Origin: Spisula solida
Taxonomy: Eukaryota; Mollusca; Bivalvia; Venerida; Mactridae
Reading direction: 5' to 3'
Assembly: GCA_947247005.1 (NCBI GenBank)
Contig: OX365945.1
Span: 40,230,551 to 40,294,550 of the forward strand
DNA: 64,000 nt
Shown: in pieces, positions 1-10,756 of the stretch
Layout: every line of letters starts with the position of its first letter
Numbering within the stretch: position 1 is the stretch's first letter
Translations under genes and position numbers: made by a program
Notes under the pieces: generated by a model
Told to the model about the DNA's origin: nothing
Database searches by the model: none
Seen by the model: the letters and a program-made list of their open reading frames with translations, nothing else

Positions 1-130
1 TTAACTATCAAATAAATTACGCCGTATTTATGAAATAAGATAAGCGGCGGCCATATTGCGTGAAATCACATGAGCATCACGTGACGTACCGAGTCACGGG
101 ACAAATCACACGCGTACGTGGGCGTACACA

Positions 131-775
131 ATGGGGCGGTGTTTAATATACAGTGCCACAGGGTATTGACGCATATTATTTTATGCGTGTGCGACCGCGT
201 TATATCTCATATACGAATAAAGGGAAACAACGCTACATTGTAGTGGTCTTTGATTTCAACGTAATAAACACACATAAACAATGATATGGAGAAAATCCTC
301 TTGCTATTCGATAGAAATATGATTTATCTGCAAGCAACACCAAACAAAATGATCATCAGGCCTAAATTAAGCGAGAAATTAACAAAACTGTCTCAAAATC
401 ACGCCATTTTTCGCCGATGTCGTTTGGTCCGGCCACCGTCTTCTTCTTAAATGAACTACACTCCTTCAAAGCTCTGAAGATTATGTGAAGAAGCACAGAC
501 ACTTGGGGTCTGGACCCCGCCCCCAGCTACGCACCTGGGTATATTTTTAACATCAACATGGTATACCCATACCCATACATTAATCACACAAACACTATTA
601 AACGTATCCGGGACAAATAAAAAATATTCGTAAATGCCTCTCTAGCTAAATAACACAAAGATAGAAATGTTTGACTGAAATTTCTCGCACACCTTCCTCG
701 AATATCGGGTCGTGTTTTACTCACTTTGCAACTTTCCCGCCTATATTTGGTGTCCATGGGTCAAGTACACATTAC
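131..775 (+). repeat. Left arm of a large inverted repeat
   Basis: This arm recurs in reverse complement at about 8115-8895. Matching blocks in order: GGGTATTGACGCATATTATT (about 162), the stretch from ATGGAGAAAATCCTC to CACGCCATTTTT (about 296-412), CACTTGGGGTCTGGACCCC (about 499), TCACACAAACA.. (585), and CTCGCACACC followed by TTTGCAACTTTCCCG (about 684-750). Divergence is substantial, with indels. Any short reading frames are shared by both arms and look incidental. Confidence 0.8.
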
Positions 776-1169
776 TCTTTACGGTGATTATAGTGACAGA
801 AGCCTATAACCACCCCTGCCTCCACAATTTGCGAGAAAGTTGGCAATTTTCAACTAAACAAGAGGGCCCAAAGGGCCCTAGGTCGCTCACCTGTCGTACT
901 AGTGCATGCACACCCCTATGGTGATCCTACACATTTTCTGAATAAAATTTAAGGAAATTCAGCCTCTATTGCAAGTTTGTGTATGATTTGACCATGTGAC
1001 ATAGCGTTTGACCCCAGATGACTTAATTAATATCAAACTTAACCTAGATTGTGTTGAGATGATTATTAGGACCAAATTTCATAAAGATTAAGTCGAAATT
1101 GTAACCTCTGGTGACTACACAGGGTTTTTCTATGATCTGACCTATAATTTAAACAAAATATTTCCTCCA

Positions 1170-1960
1170 TATAACTGTACAAATACATGCTATAAAGACA
1201 GAACAATACCTAAACACTTAAAAAAATAATTATGGTTCCAGTGGGGTTTGAACCCACGACCCTCAGGAAAATGTCAATTGACATTGTGACCTTGTTTTTG
1301 ACGCCGACGGCCCAAAATCGAACTTGGCCTAGATTTTGTTGACAGGATCATTGTGACAAAGTTTCATAAGATTAAGTTGAAATTGTAACCTCTGGTGACT
1401 GACTACACAAGGTTTTTCTATGATTTGACCTTTATTTTAAACAAAATATTTTGGTATTTTTCCTTCATATAACTGTACAAATACATGCTATAAAGACAAA
1501 ACAATACCTAAACACTTAAAAAAATAAAAATTAAAAAATTAAAATTATGGTTCCAGTGGGGGTTGAACCCACGACCATCAGGAAAATGTACAAATACATG
1601 CTATAAAGACAAAACAATACCTAAACACTTAAAAAAATAAAAATAAAAAATAAAAATTATGGTTCCAGTGGGGGTTGAACCCACGACCATCAGGAAAGTG
1701 TACAAATACATGCTATACCTAAACACTAAAAAAAATATAAAAAAAATTATGGTTCCAGTTGGGGTTGAACCCACGACCATCAGGAAAATGTACAAATACA
1801 TGTTATAAAGACAAAACAATACCTAAACACTTAAAAAAAATAAAAAAATAAAAATTATGGTTCCAGTGGGGTTTGAACCCACGACCCTCAGGAAAATGTC
1901 TACGCTCCCTACAGCGCTTTGATTTCCACTTAACCAGTACAATTCAAACCCTGGTTAAAA
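1170..1960 (-). repeat. tRNA-derived SINE with tandemly multiplied tRNA-like segment
   Basis: Reading minus, each unit holds GTGGGTTCAAACCCCAC (B-box/T-arm-like), then TGGAACCAT and an AT-rich body with 'aagtgtttaggtattgt'. Copies of GGTTCCAGT (plus strand) start at 1234, 1549, 1661, 1751 and 1859. The rightmost unit alone has a plausible 5' half (ctggttaagtgg..). The SINE sits within the 857-7816 repeat. I see no full cloverleaf, so these are not tRNA genes. Confidence 0.65.
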
Positions 1961-2047
1961 TACTAGAATATTTTGATATTTGACCTTTACAAAACTGCTG
2001 TGAACCCTGATACACATTTTCATTGGTTGATGAAAGTTTATTGTATG

Positions 2048-2468
2048 TGTTACGTAGTCCTTATGAGTTTGTAAATAACGTAACTCTAGTGTCCGTATAG
2101 TGGCTTTATTAGTTTGTTACACAGTTCATAAACATTGTATAGTACTTCTCAGGTTCACAGCATAAGTCAACTTTTCATACTCATAAACATACTGTCCAGG
2201 CTTATGGCCCAAGCTACTCGCTTGTTGACGGCCCGCACCAACTGGTCTCTCTCGACTCTACTTCTCAACTCTCTAACTTAACTCCGACTCTCACTGACTG
2301 ACTGAACTCCCCACTAACATGGTATTAACCACCCAGACATATATTAAATTTACACTTCCTTATGATACTGACTTAGCTGTCTGGTGTTAGTATATATTCA
2401 CTTATAACTGTCAGTTATAGTGTAACCTATATTTATTCATAGTTTATATGAAGGTTCACTGAAATTAA
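2048..2468 (-). repeat. 3' LTR of the retrotransposon
   Basis: Direct repeat partner of 7061-7476, 421 versus 416 bp, alignable over its whole length. No clear polypurine tract is visible just upstream of it (plus 2469-2490 is mixed sequence), another sign of decay. Confidence 0.8.
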
Positions 2469-2821
2469 CGTAGAATCACACAATGATAATCATAGTCAAA
2501 TAATGAACATAAAACCTGTAAAATAATAACACATAAAGAAACAATAATATCTGCAACATAAACACATTTATACACACAATAAAATGTCATCACTACAAAT
2601 GTAGCTTCATTTTCAGCATACTCAGCTGGTTTAATTCATGTCCATATAGATATAAATGAAATAACTATATCACTTGATTGTCAAAATGTTTGCCACGATG
2701 AATTGTACGTGACTGTCACAACGAATTGTTTGTATATTTATTTGTTAATGGCATCTGAAGTCATCGCATCTGATGAATCTCCGTACATAGTCAATAACGG
2801 GTTGAAATGATGATCATATGG

Positions 2822-3120
2822 ATCTACGAATGATTATCTCCGGTTTGAACGGTTGATAAATTTCCAATGTAAATTGTTTGTTGTGGTAGGCATCTGTTGG
2901 TAGTCCATCGTATATGTATACGAATGTTTATCTCTAATCCAATGATAGAGATATACGAATGGTTATCTCCAAATTGAACGTTGTAGAAATTTCCAATGTA
3001 AATTGTTTATTGTGGTAGGCATCTGTTGGTAGTCCATCGTATATGTATACGAATGTTTATCTCTATTCGAATGATAGAGATCTGCGAATGATTATCTCCA
3101 AAATGAACGTTGGAGAAATT
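2822..3120. repeat. 129-bp tandem duplication inside the LTR element
   Basis: TTTCCAATGTAAATTGTTT recurs at 2861 and 2990, and TGGTAGTCCATCGTATATGT recurs in step. About 2.3 copies. It lies between the protease and the 3' LTR and makes up the only patterned part of that region. Confidence 0.8.
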
Positions 3121-3451
3121 CCCATACAATAGTTGATTCATCATCATCGGTTGAAGTATTATTTTGGAATACTGGATTTGGTGTTCTCGAAAGTCTGCCA
3201 TGGTTCGTAGTAACGTGTTAGTTTGCTGATAGTCTCTACAGTTCGGAGTAACATGTTCTATTTGCTGATAGTCTGCCATGGTTCGGAGTGACTCGTTCGA
3301 TCCCCGGTATATTGACTGAAACACTTATTATTGGCAGATCTAATGCAGTATGTATTTGTAAACCCCTTATAAATAAAATATATTTCCCTACAGTGATCAC
3401 GAAATAATAGCAAGAACAACGTAGTACCAGCCTCATTAATTATTACATATT

Positions 3452-3853
3452 ACATTAAATTAGTATATCTTTGATTTATCAACAATAAAATAAATGATAT
3501 TAACCCTCACATTGGACATAACTACTAAGCCTACATATTAACATAATATTATTTTTATATAGACGATAACGATATATCAAGCATTCGTTCTATAATTTCT
3601 TCCCTTTGAATAGATACTCTCTACAAAGGATAATTTCAAATTTGCCTGAAATACATTAGATTAGTATATCTTTGATTTATCAACAATAAAATAAATGATA
3701 TTAACCCTCACATTGGACATAACTACTAAGCCTACATATTAACATAATATTATTTTTATATAGACGATAACGATATATCAAGCATTCGTTCTATAATTTC
3801 TTCCCTTTGAATAGATACTCTCTACAAAGGATAATTTCAAATTTGCCTGAAAT
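3452..3853. repeat. 201-bp perfect-looking tandem duplication
   Basis: Two adjacent copies (3452-3652 and 3653-3853), from 'acatta(a/g)attagtatatc' to 'tttgcctgaaat'. They are nearly identical, so the duplication is recent compared with the decayed gag. Confidence 0.9.
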
Positions 3854-5729
3854 GAGATTTTCTACACAAAAATCTTACAGTTTTCCTAAGAATACAACAT
3901 GTTTACAACTTGATAACAACCTGAAGTTGATTTAATTCATTTCCTACCATGCAAACCTAATATCAAAACCCATATTCAATAAATAAAACGTATCATGTAC
4001 GCGTGTACGCTTCCCATATTTCTTAACGCGATAAACTAATACGGCTTGACACTATTAATGTAGTCGTTAATCACGTAAACATTAATTAGTAACAAAACAA
4101 TACTATGTTTTAACGCAAAAATATATGTGATGTCCATAAAAACAAAACTTTATTTAATAATAATATCTACCTGGAATGATATAACACAACGCCATGTGCT
4201 ACACTTTCTAAACGCAAAAGCATTACCTGACTCTGTCTGAAGGTATAATGAAGCCGCTAATCACAATAATATCAATTTGTTACATAGTAATATGCATCAA
4301 CTGTGTTTAATCAACACAAAACTGACATTGACCCTTACAATTGCTAGCCTCAATTTATTACAGTACATAACCCTAATCAGGTTTACTGACTGCAGTTGTC
4401 AAAATTATAACGTAATAATTAAGATCATAATGAACAAGACGCCTAATTACATGCATGTAGTACTTGACTTTAGTCTTCTAACGCGAAACTAGTACTGCAT
4501 AATCTATTAATGTTTTCGTTAATCACAATATCAATTAGTAACTAATTGAATGTACTATTACGTTTCCCAACGCGCTAAATCACATACTGATTAAATATAT
4601 CAGCAGATTCCCAATATTACAACACATACTACACAGACTGTAACTCAGTGAATATTCACGTCTATATAATTATCTCGCATTTAATAATCAACATGAACAT
4701 TCTAAATCGAACATATACGCGATGTGTTTATGTCGCTTCATCTCGAAAGTCGACATAACTTCGCTAAAATTTCATAACGCAAAAATAATGTAACTTAATG
4801 TATGCTTTCCCGAGCAAAATTAACAAAATTAACAGCGATAAACCCGATTATCATCAATAACTGCACATTTTTACCGCACAAAATGATATAATATAAATGT
4901 TGATAGCATCTTCGAATATGCATTGTACTTCACAATCATTAATTATACGCTTATTGATATCTTATCAATGATCCCTTATGGGGATATAACGGTAACCATG
5001 AATACACAGACATTAATTTTAATATCAACAATATCCTACAATCATACACCCCATACAATTGTCAAATATCCGTCTACTATGTTGCCATTTACAAGACACT
5101 ATAATGCCCTTAAACTACATGTATTGCATTTACATGCTATAAGTATTTTTCTATTTTTCGCTTTTTAACTTTTTTTAACGCGCCATCTGCTTGTATTCAT
5201 CGTTTTTATAACCATTAAATTCCTGTCCTATTCTGTTAATTCCCAAAAATGAAATACCCAATTAATTCGATTACTTGTTCATGTATCATTTTAATACCAA
5301 ATATCTGGCTTTACAGAAATATATACGCTCTAATTCTCGTAATCCAAGATAGAACAAAGTTCAACAGAGCTATTTACTGTAAAATATCAACATATCTAAG
5401 ACATAACACAAATTACTTCCCACATCTTAAATGTCTGGTTTAAACAACCATTTATCAACATTAACAAAAACGCCAATACCTTTTAATGACTCAATATAAT
5501 TCCTGTCTGTCTATGTTGCCCATTTTACTACACACAATTTTACATGATACATGAACTTGAACTACCCTTAATATTTTTAATGAATATCTATGATAACATC
5601 CCTTCTAGTTAAATGTATTCCCAAACAATTATTTCCAAGCATCATGACCGCGTTTACATCCTTAAAAATAAACATTTCGTTCCTATTTCATTACGTTTGC
5701 TGTCTGTCTTCTACTAGATTAACAAATGA
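3854..5729. other. AT-rich interior of the LTR element, no gene seen
   Basis: Only short random frames on either strand. No reverse transcriptase or integrase motif was found in any frame I read. Confidence 0.55.
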
Positions 5730-6182
5730 TTATCCTACTTTTAAACATCCTAAATCAAAATAAATCCTCACATCAAGGTGTTTCAACCTATCGCGTCCTA
5801 ATATAATATTCTTATTTATATTTTCAACAACATAAAATTGGTGACTCATTTCAGTATTCCCAATTTTAAATGCTAGGTTTACACAACCATCTACATTTAA
5901 TGAACCACCATTTACTGATTGAAGATAAATCTTATCATCTTTAATTTCTGCCTTTTGTCTTAAGGTTCTAAATATCCTTCTATTTATCAATGAAACTTCA
6001 GCGCCTGAATCTACTAATGCTCTGTATTTATTATTTTGTATATTTATTATACATGAATCTGGGTTTCCCGCAATTGATATATTGAATGTTCGTGAATTAA
6101 ACGTTTTCTGATTACTAACATAATTAAATCTTTTCTTGTGTGAAAATCTATTGAAATTTTGTCTACTACGAAGATTATCCAT
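5730..6182 (-). CDS. Retropepsin-like aspartic protease of the LTR element
   Basis: 150-codon frame just downstream of gag and out of phase with it. It has the catalytic motif ALVDSGAEVSLI (Asp-Ser-Gly at residues 58-60) and the second conserved motif NIILGRDRL (127-131), spaced as in retroviral-type proteases that work as dimers on the Gag polyprotein. The N-terminal 30 residues are basic and probably linker. The frame stops at 5730, where polymerase sequence would be expected, and none follows. The start is simply the first ATG; a frameshift-expressed form is equally possible. Confidence 0.72.
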   Translation of the reverse strand: MDNLRSRQNFNRFSHKKRFNYVSNQKTFNSRTFNISIAGNPDSCIINIQNNKYRALVDSGAEVSLINRRIFRTLRQKAEIKDDKIYLQSVNGGSLNVDGCVNLAFKIGNTEMSHQFYVVENINKNIILGRDRLKHLDVRIYFDLGCLKVG

Positions 6183-6250
6183 CTTACAGTAATTTGAATA
6201 TTCCCTATTTTGATAATACGTTGGTTTATGTGGGTTTTGAACTACCGCGT

Positions 6251-6906
6251 TTATGTATTATCTCTATTTTGAAATTTATGATTGAACGGTATAAAATTTC
6301 TTAACCTAAGTCTAGCCCTAATATTTTGTTCTTCTATTGCAATATTTACTGCTTGACCTAATGTTTGAGGATTTTGCCTAAGTAATTGAATTTTAATAGA
6401 CTCATTTAACAATCCATCGGTGAAAAAATCAATTAGCTGTCTAATTACTAATCTAGGATATTTGCTTAAATCTTGACCATCATATGCAGTTTTGCTAAAT
6501 CAATTAATTTTTGATAATAAATGTGTACACTTTCATTTGGTCTTTGTTTAAATTCACTTAACAAGCGCAATGCATGATGAGAATCTGTTATTTCCGAAAA
6601 TCTAACTTTCAATTCACCTAATAATTCTGCCCATGTACACTGCGGATCATCATTTAAATAACCCTGAATAAAATTTGATACAATCCCTCTAGAAGTATGG
6701 AAACAAATCTTTTTCTTGCCATCATCATTTAAATTGTTAATAAAAGCATATTTCTCTACTGAATTTATTCAAAATTTAAATTCTCTATTATTTTCCCCAT
6801 TAAATTCTGGTACTATTTTGTTCAATTTATTACCTAGCGTTGTACAATAATTTCCCAATTGATCTGATAAATGTTTAATATTTCTACATATGTTTTGATC
6901 TGCCAT
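6251..6906 (-). pseudogene. gag-like pseudogene of the LTR element
   Basis: Starts MADQNICRN at 6906. It is broken by a TGA at 6771-6769 and by a frameshift near 6496, and ends at TAA 6253-6251. The segment WAELLGELKVRFSEI followed by LRLLSEFKQRPNESV is typical of retrotransposon gag (capsid) domains in Gypsy-like elements. No zinc knuckle is visible before the stop. Confidence 0.7.
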
Positions 6907-7042
6907 TTTTAAGCGTACAGAAAATAACCAATTCACTCACGTGTACTCCGAGGTTCCAATCTTTCGTCAGGATATACGGCTATCAAGTGCTGTCCAGTTC
7001 GTTTCCTGCAGCTTCTTCGTTGAACTTCTACTCAAAATCTTT

Positions 7043-7055
7043 GGTCACGACTCCA
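7043..7055 (-). other. Putative primer-binding site
   Basis: Five bases after the 5' LTR end, in minus orientation, comes TGGAGTCGTGACC. It begins with TGG, as a tRNA 3'-CCA primer requires. Position and start fit, but I could not identify the matching tRNA. Confidence 0.45.
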
Positions 7056-7060
7056 TTAAT

Positions 7061-7476
7061 TGTTACGTAGTCCTTATGATTTGGTAAAGACAGTAACTCT
7101 AGTGTTCGTATAGTGGTTTTATTAGTTTGTTACACAGTTCATAAACATAGTATAGTACTTCTCAGGTTCACAGCATAAGTCAACTTTTCATACTCATAAA
7201 CATACTGTCCAGGCTTACGACCCAAGCTACTCGCTTGTTGACGGCCCACACCATCTGGTCTCTCTCGACTACTTCTCAACTCTCTAACTGAACTTAACTC
7301 TCTGACTGACTGAACTCCCCACTAACATGGTATTAACCACCCAGACATATATTAAATTTACACTTCCTTATGATACTGACTTAGCTGTCTGGTGTTTGTA
7401 TATATTCACTTATAACTGTCAGTTATAGTGTAACCTATATTTATTCATAGTTTATATGAAGGTTCACTGAAATTAA
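7061..7476 (-). repeat. 5' LTR of the retrotransposon
   Basis: Direct repeat partner of 2048-2468. In minus orientation it ends ..GTAACA. The shared sequence runs to TTAATTTCAGTGAACC at its start, so the outer edge may be a few bases inside 7476 (a TG lies at 7466). Confidence 0.8.
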
Positions 7477-7817
7477 TATTATATAATTAGCTATCCTTTG
7501 ATCATTACATTACATATGTATAGAGAGTAGAGAGTTACAGCAGAGAGTTTAGTGACCATGAAGACTACATGTTGAAAGGTTTAAAACAAGGTTTTTTCTA
7601 TAATTTGACCTAGTGAGCTAGTTTTTGACCTCAGATGACCCAACATCGAACTTGACCTAGATTTTGTTGAGATGATCATTGTGACCAAGTTTCATAAAGA
7701 TTAGGCCAAAATTGTGACCTCTAGAGAGGACACAACCCAATTGTTGACGGATGGACGACGGACGAAGTGTGATCACAAAAGCTCACTCTGTCACTTTGTG
7801 ACAGGTGAGCTAAAAAA

Positions 7818-8018
7818 CGCCACGCACATAATCTTTCGACATGGTTTCCCGCCTGATCGATACGATTGTACGGCGCCGCGCGTTGAACGTTGGAACCAGA
7901 TATGTAAATAAACCATTCTGAATACCTCGTTTGGGTCCAACGTTCAACGCGCGACACGGTTCTTATGTATCAGGCTGGGAACCACCGTTCAAATTGTCGA
8001 AAGATTATGTGCGCGGCG
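7818..8018. mobile_element. ~200-bp palindromic MITE
   Basis: The two ends are inverted copies (CGCCACGCACATAATCTTTC at 7818; reverse complement of 7996-8018 is CGCCGCGCACATAATCTTTC). The palindrome extends inward: CGCGTTGAACGTTGGA near 7880 pairs with TCCAACGTTCAACGCG near 7937. It directly abuts the 5' end of the tandem-core repeat. Confidence 0.75.
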
Positions 8019-8114
8019 GAAAATGAGTTGACAATTGCGAACGTTCTCGCAAATTTTGAAGACAGGAGCGCCGATCGAGTATTGTCAGTATAGTCATCGT
8101 AAAGATTAATTTGT

Positions 8115-8895
8115 TATTGACCGAAGGGCACGAGAAATATACGGGAAAGTTGCAAAACGAATTTTACACGATCCATTTTTCTAGGTCGGTGTGCGAGATA
8201 GTTCAGCGAAACATTTTTATCTTTGAGTTATTAAAGCAGTAGAGGACGTACGTAGATTTTTTTATTACTATCAAATACATTCAACAAATGTTTGTGTGAG
8301 TACTGAATAGGTCTGGATAAATAATAAATGTAAAACAATATTTCCAGGCGCGTAGCGGGAAGGGGGCCCAAGTGTCTGTGTGAAGAAGAAGAAAGTTGTG
8401 TAAAAATTAACACAAATAGAGCTTTACCAAAAAGCTCACTTCCAATATACAACTTACTAATTTATGCAAGTAAAAGTTGTTGTCACAATTCCAAAACACA
8501 AAATACTACAAAGATGTTGGTTTATAACACAAAATATACCATAGTACTTACGTTTAACGAAATAATTACGAGTTATTAGTGGAGAAACGGCGAGGATGGG
8601 TCGTTCTTCATGTGGCCGGACCAAACGACATAGGTGAAAAATAGCGTGATTCTGAGACAGTTTTGTTAATTTCTCGCTTAATTTAGGCCTGATGATCATT
8701 TTGTTTGGTGTTGCTTGCAGATAAATCATATTTCTATCGAATAGCAAGAGGATTTTCTCCATACCTTTGTTTATGTGTGTTTATTACGTTGAAATCAAAG
8801 ACCACTGCAATAAAGCGTTGTTTCCCTTTATTCATATATGAGATATAAGGTGGTCGCACACGCATAAAATAATATGCGTCAATACCCTGTGTACA
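8115..8895 (-). repeat. Right arm of the large inverted repeat
   Basis: Reverse complement partner of 131-775. This arm carries an extra block (about 8410-8600) absent from the left arm. A short further match ('gcgtagctgggggggtccagacccc' type) at about 9020-9060 pairs with about 499-535. Confidence 0.8.
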
Positions 8896-9060
8896 GTGCA
8901 AGGCAGCGATCTACATTTCAGTGAACCACTTTTTTTTAGATTGTCTATGTTCAAATCACCGAGGGCCTGTGGTTCAAATCCGTTATATCTGATACAAATA
9001 GTTTTTTGGGACTGTATCCAGGTGCGTAGCTGGGGGGGTCCAGACCCCAAGTGTCTGTGA

Positions 9061-9654
9061 TAAAAATCATGAAATTTCCTGCACTCTAACTTTAAAAAAT
9101 ATCAAAATTCAACGCTAGACACATAAACTTGAAAAAAATGTGCCCCCCCCCCTTGCGAAGATTTTTGTCAATTTTAAATTAACATCGTTTTTGTTCTAAA
9201 AACTCAGGTGAAATTATTAAAATTGCATTGTTTAAGAAATAAAAATCTGTTCGCGTATTTTGTCGGTGAATAAAACACAGGCAGTAGTTCGGATGCGGAA
9301 AAATTAAATAACGAGTGCGTACCAACAAGAAAATTTCGAAATGTTCTATCGTGTCACTATTATTAAATCGATCAGTTCACACATTACATTAACATAGATC
9401 AGTGAATCAAACACAGGTGATCCCCTAGATCATGATCATTCAACGCTTTACAACCATTTGTTAAAGCGTCTGACTGATACAGATCGGGAGTAATTAGGGC
9501 CTGGATAAACAACAGGGGGCCATTTTATTGTACTCGCTTCCGTTATATGTAATATACAGAGGCCAATATATTGATCTCTAGCCAGATCGATTGGTAATAT
9601 TTTAAGGATTTTAACATTTTTGTGATGTATAAAATGGTCACTGCGAGGCCAACT
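9061..9654. other. Intergenic, no feature recognised
   Basis: Mixed AT-rich sequence with a poly-C run near 9142 and a poly-G run near 9655. No coding or clear repeat signal. Confidence 0.4.
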
Positions 9655-9960
9655 GGGGGGGGGGGGTCACGGGCCGCCTGTGCCCCCGGTGGATCCGTTC
9701 CTGTGACCTAACCATCGGAACCTTCGTTGTTTGATTTGTGTGGTGAGGCTTGTTTGTCCGGTTCTTTTGTAAAGATCGTTGGTAGAAATTATTGTACATG
9801 TAGGCCAGTAAATTTTGCAAATTTTTCGGAGGCATCTTGTTTGAAATCCTGATAGTTTTTGGCTGTCTTTTACAGTTATTCTCCAGCTTTGTGCTCCATA
9901 CATGACCGAAAGGATGTTGCTCTGATAAAGTTGCAGTTTAGTTTTTTTCACTTATTTTAG
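9655..9960 (-). pseudogene. LINE reverse-transcriptase C-terminal fragment
   Basis: An open stretch with LYQSNILSVMYGAQSWRIT, then KLSGFQTRCLRKICKIYWP and a final RRFRWLGH. This matches the post-RT region of the same non-LTR family as 34690-36087 (which has LFNSNVISVLLYGSETW and KWQWIGH). Truncated at both sides. Confidence 0.75.
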
Positions 9961-10416
9961 CTGATCGCCATATTTTGTTTAGTTGGTGGAATGACGTTCT
10001 TGCCTTTTAGAGTCTGTTTCTTATGTCGTTTTCTGTTGCATTTTTTACTGAGTATGCTTCCTAAATAACTGAGCCAAGATCTGAGAAAAGGGCCCTTATG
10101 ACAATTTTTTGGAATTTTGTTTTTTGGCATTTTCTGTCGAATCCTTCTTTCCAGTACACAATAAAAAAAGATTTTTGTCAAAATTCCAAATATTCACGAA
10201 GTTATGACCTTCCAATTGAACCAATGACATGCATGTTTTTGTGCAAAAACGCACATCTCAACATTGACATATTTTGGTCCTGTTTGTGTGTACATGTAAG
10301 TGGCATTATCCCACAAACGTTCACCTGCTATGAATCAACTTATCATTTTAATAATGGTACTTATTTGTGAGGCGTTACATTTCTGTGTAAATATTTTACG
10401 CTTTTATTTTATTTTT

Positions 10417-10756
10417 GTTGCCATAGCAACCATTTCTTCAACGACTAAAATATACCAAATTATCTTGTTTACTACTAATTATCATAAAAATATTACCAAT
10501 GACATATGCGGACTTCATATTAATAAAGTCTATGACTAGATTTTTTTATTTATTTTGAAATGGTTGTGCTTCTTTCGTTTCAATACCATGGCAACCAATT
10601 ATTTAGAATTTCTAGTACTCAAATATGCCGTTACAATAATGTGTATTTACCATTAGTGTTTTATGTACATGTAGTCATATCGAAAGAATAACAAAAACAT
10701 GCTATGCATAGTTGATTTTTAAAGTGGATATGTCTTATTGCTGTTGTCATAGCAAC
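10417..10756. repeat. Evenly spaced X-box-like palindromes
   Basis: GTTGCCATAGCAAC at 10417-10430, ATACCATGGCAAC at 10583-10595 and GTTGTCATAGCAAC at 10743-10756, about 163 bp apart. The sequences between are only weakly alike. GTTRCCATRGYAAC is the known RFX-factor X-box consensus. The regular spacing suggests units of an old tandem repeat rather than a promoter. Confidence 0.5.

Larger units (their letters stand above)
2048..7476 (-). mobile_element. Degenerate LTR retrotransposon
   Basis: Two direct repeats (2048-2468 and 7061-7476), both starting TGTTACGTAGTCCTTATGA on the plus strand, bound a 4.6 kb interior. In minus orientation the order is 5' LTR, putative primer-binding site, broken gag, retropepsin, then about 3.2 kb with no recognisable reverse transcriptase, RNase H or integrase, then 3' LTR. 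So it is non-autonomous or decayed. The two LTRs differ by scattered substitutions and indels. I could not define a target-site duplication. It is inserted in the tandem-core repeat at 857-7816. Confidence 0.85.
857..7816 (-). repeat. Tandem-core dispersed repeat (HINE/pearl-like), split by an LTR element
   Basis: The 3' end lies at 857 (minus reading: GGGCCC-TTT-GGGCCC hairpin, then CTCTTGTT). The 5' end lies at about 7816 (TTTTTTAGCTCACCTGTCAC). The left part runs to about 2047 with core units of the type 'gacctagtttttgacc..gatgacc..atcgaacttgacctag'. It resumes after the LTR element, at about 7560, with the same core. It closely resembles the uninterrupted copy at 15000-15651. Non-coding. 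Confidence 0.75.

Noticed and set aside
1234..1897. Possible tRNA genes (GGTTCAAACCCC motifs, minus strand)
   Set aside because: Only the T-arm/B-box half is present in most copies, with no anticodon arm and an AT-rich body; SINE-derived tandem copies fit better.
3007..3436. Two overlapping minus-strand frames inside the LTR element
   Set aside because: They lie in the tandem-duplicated, non-coding part and overlap each other in different frames; no protein motif.
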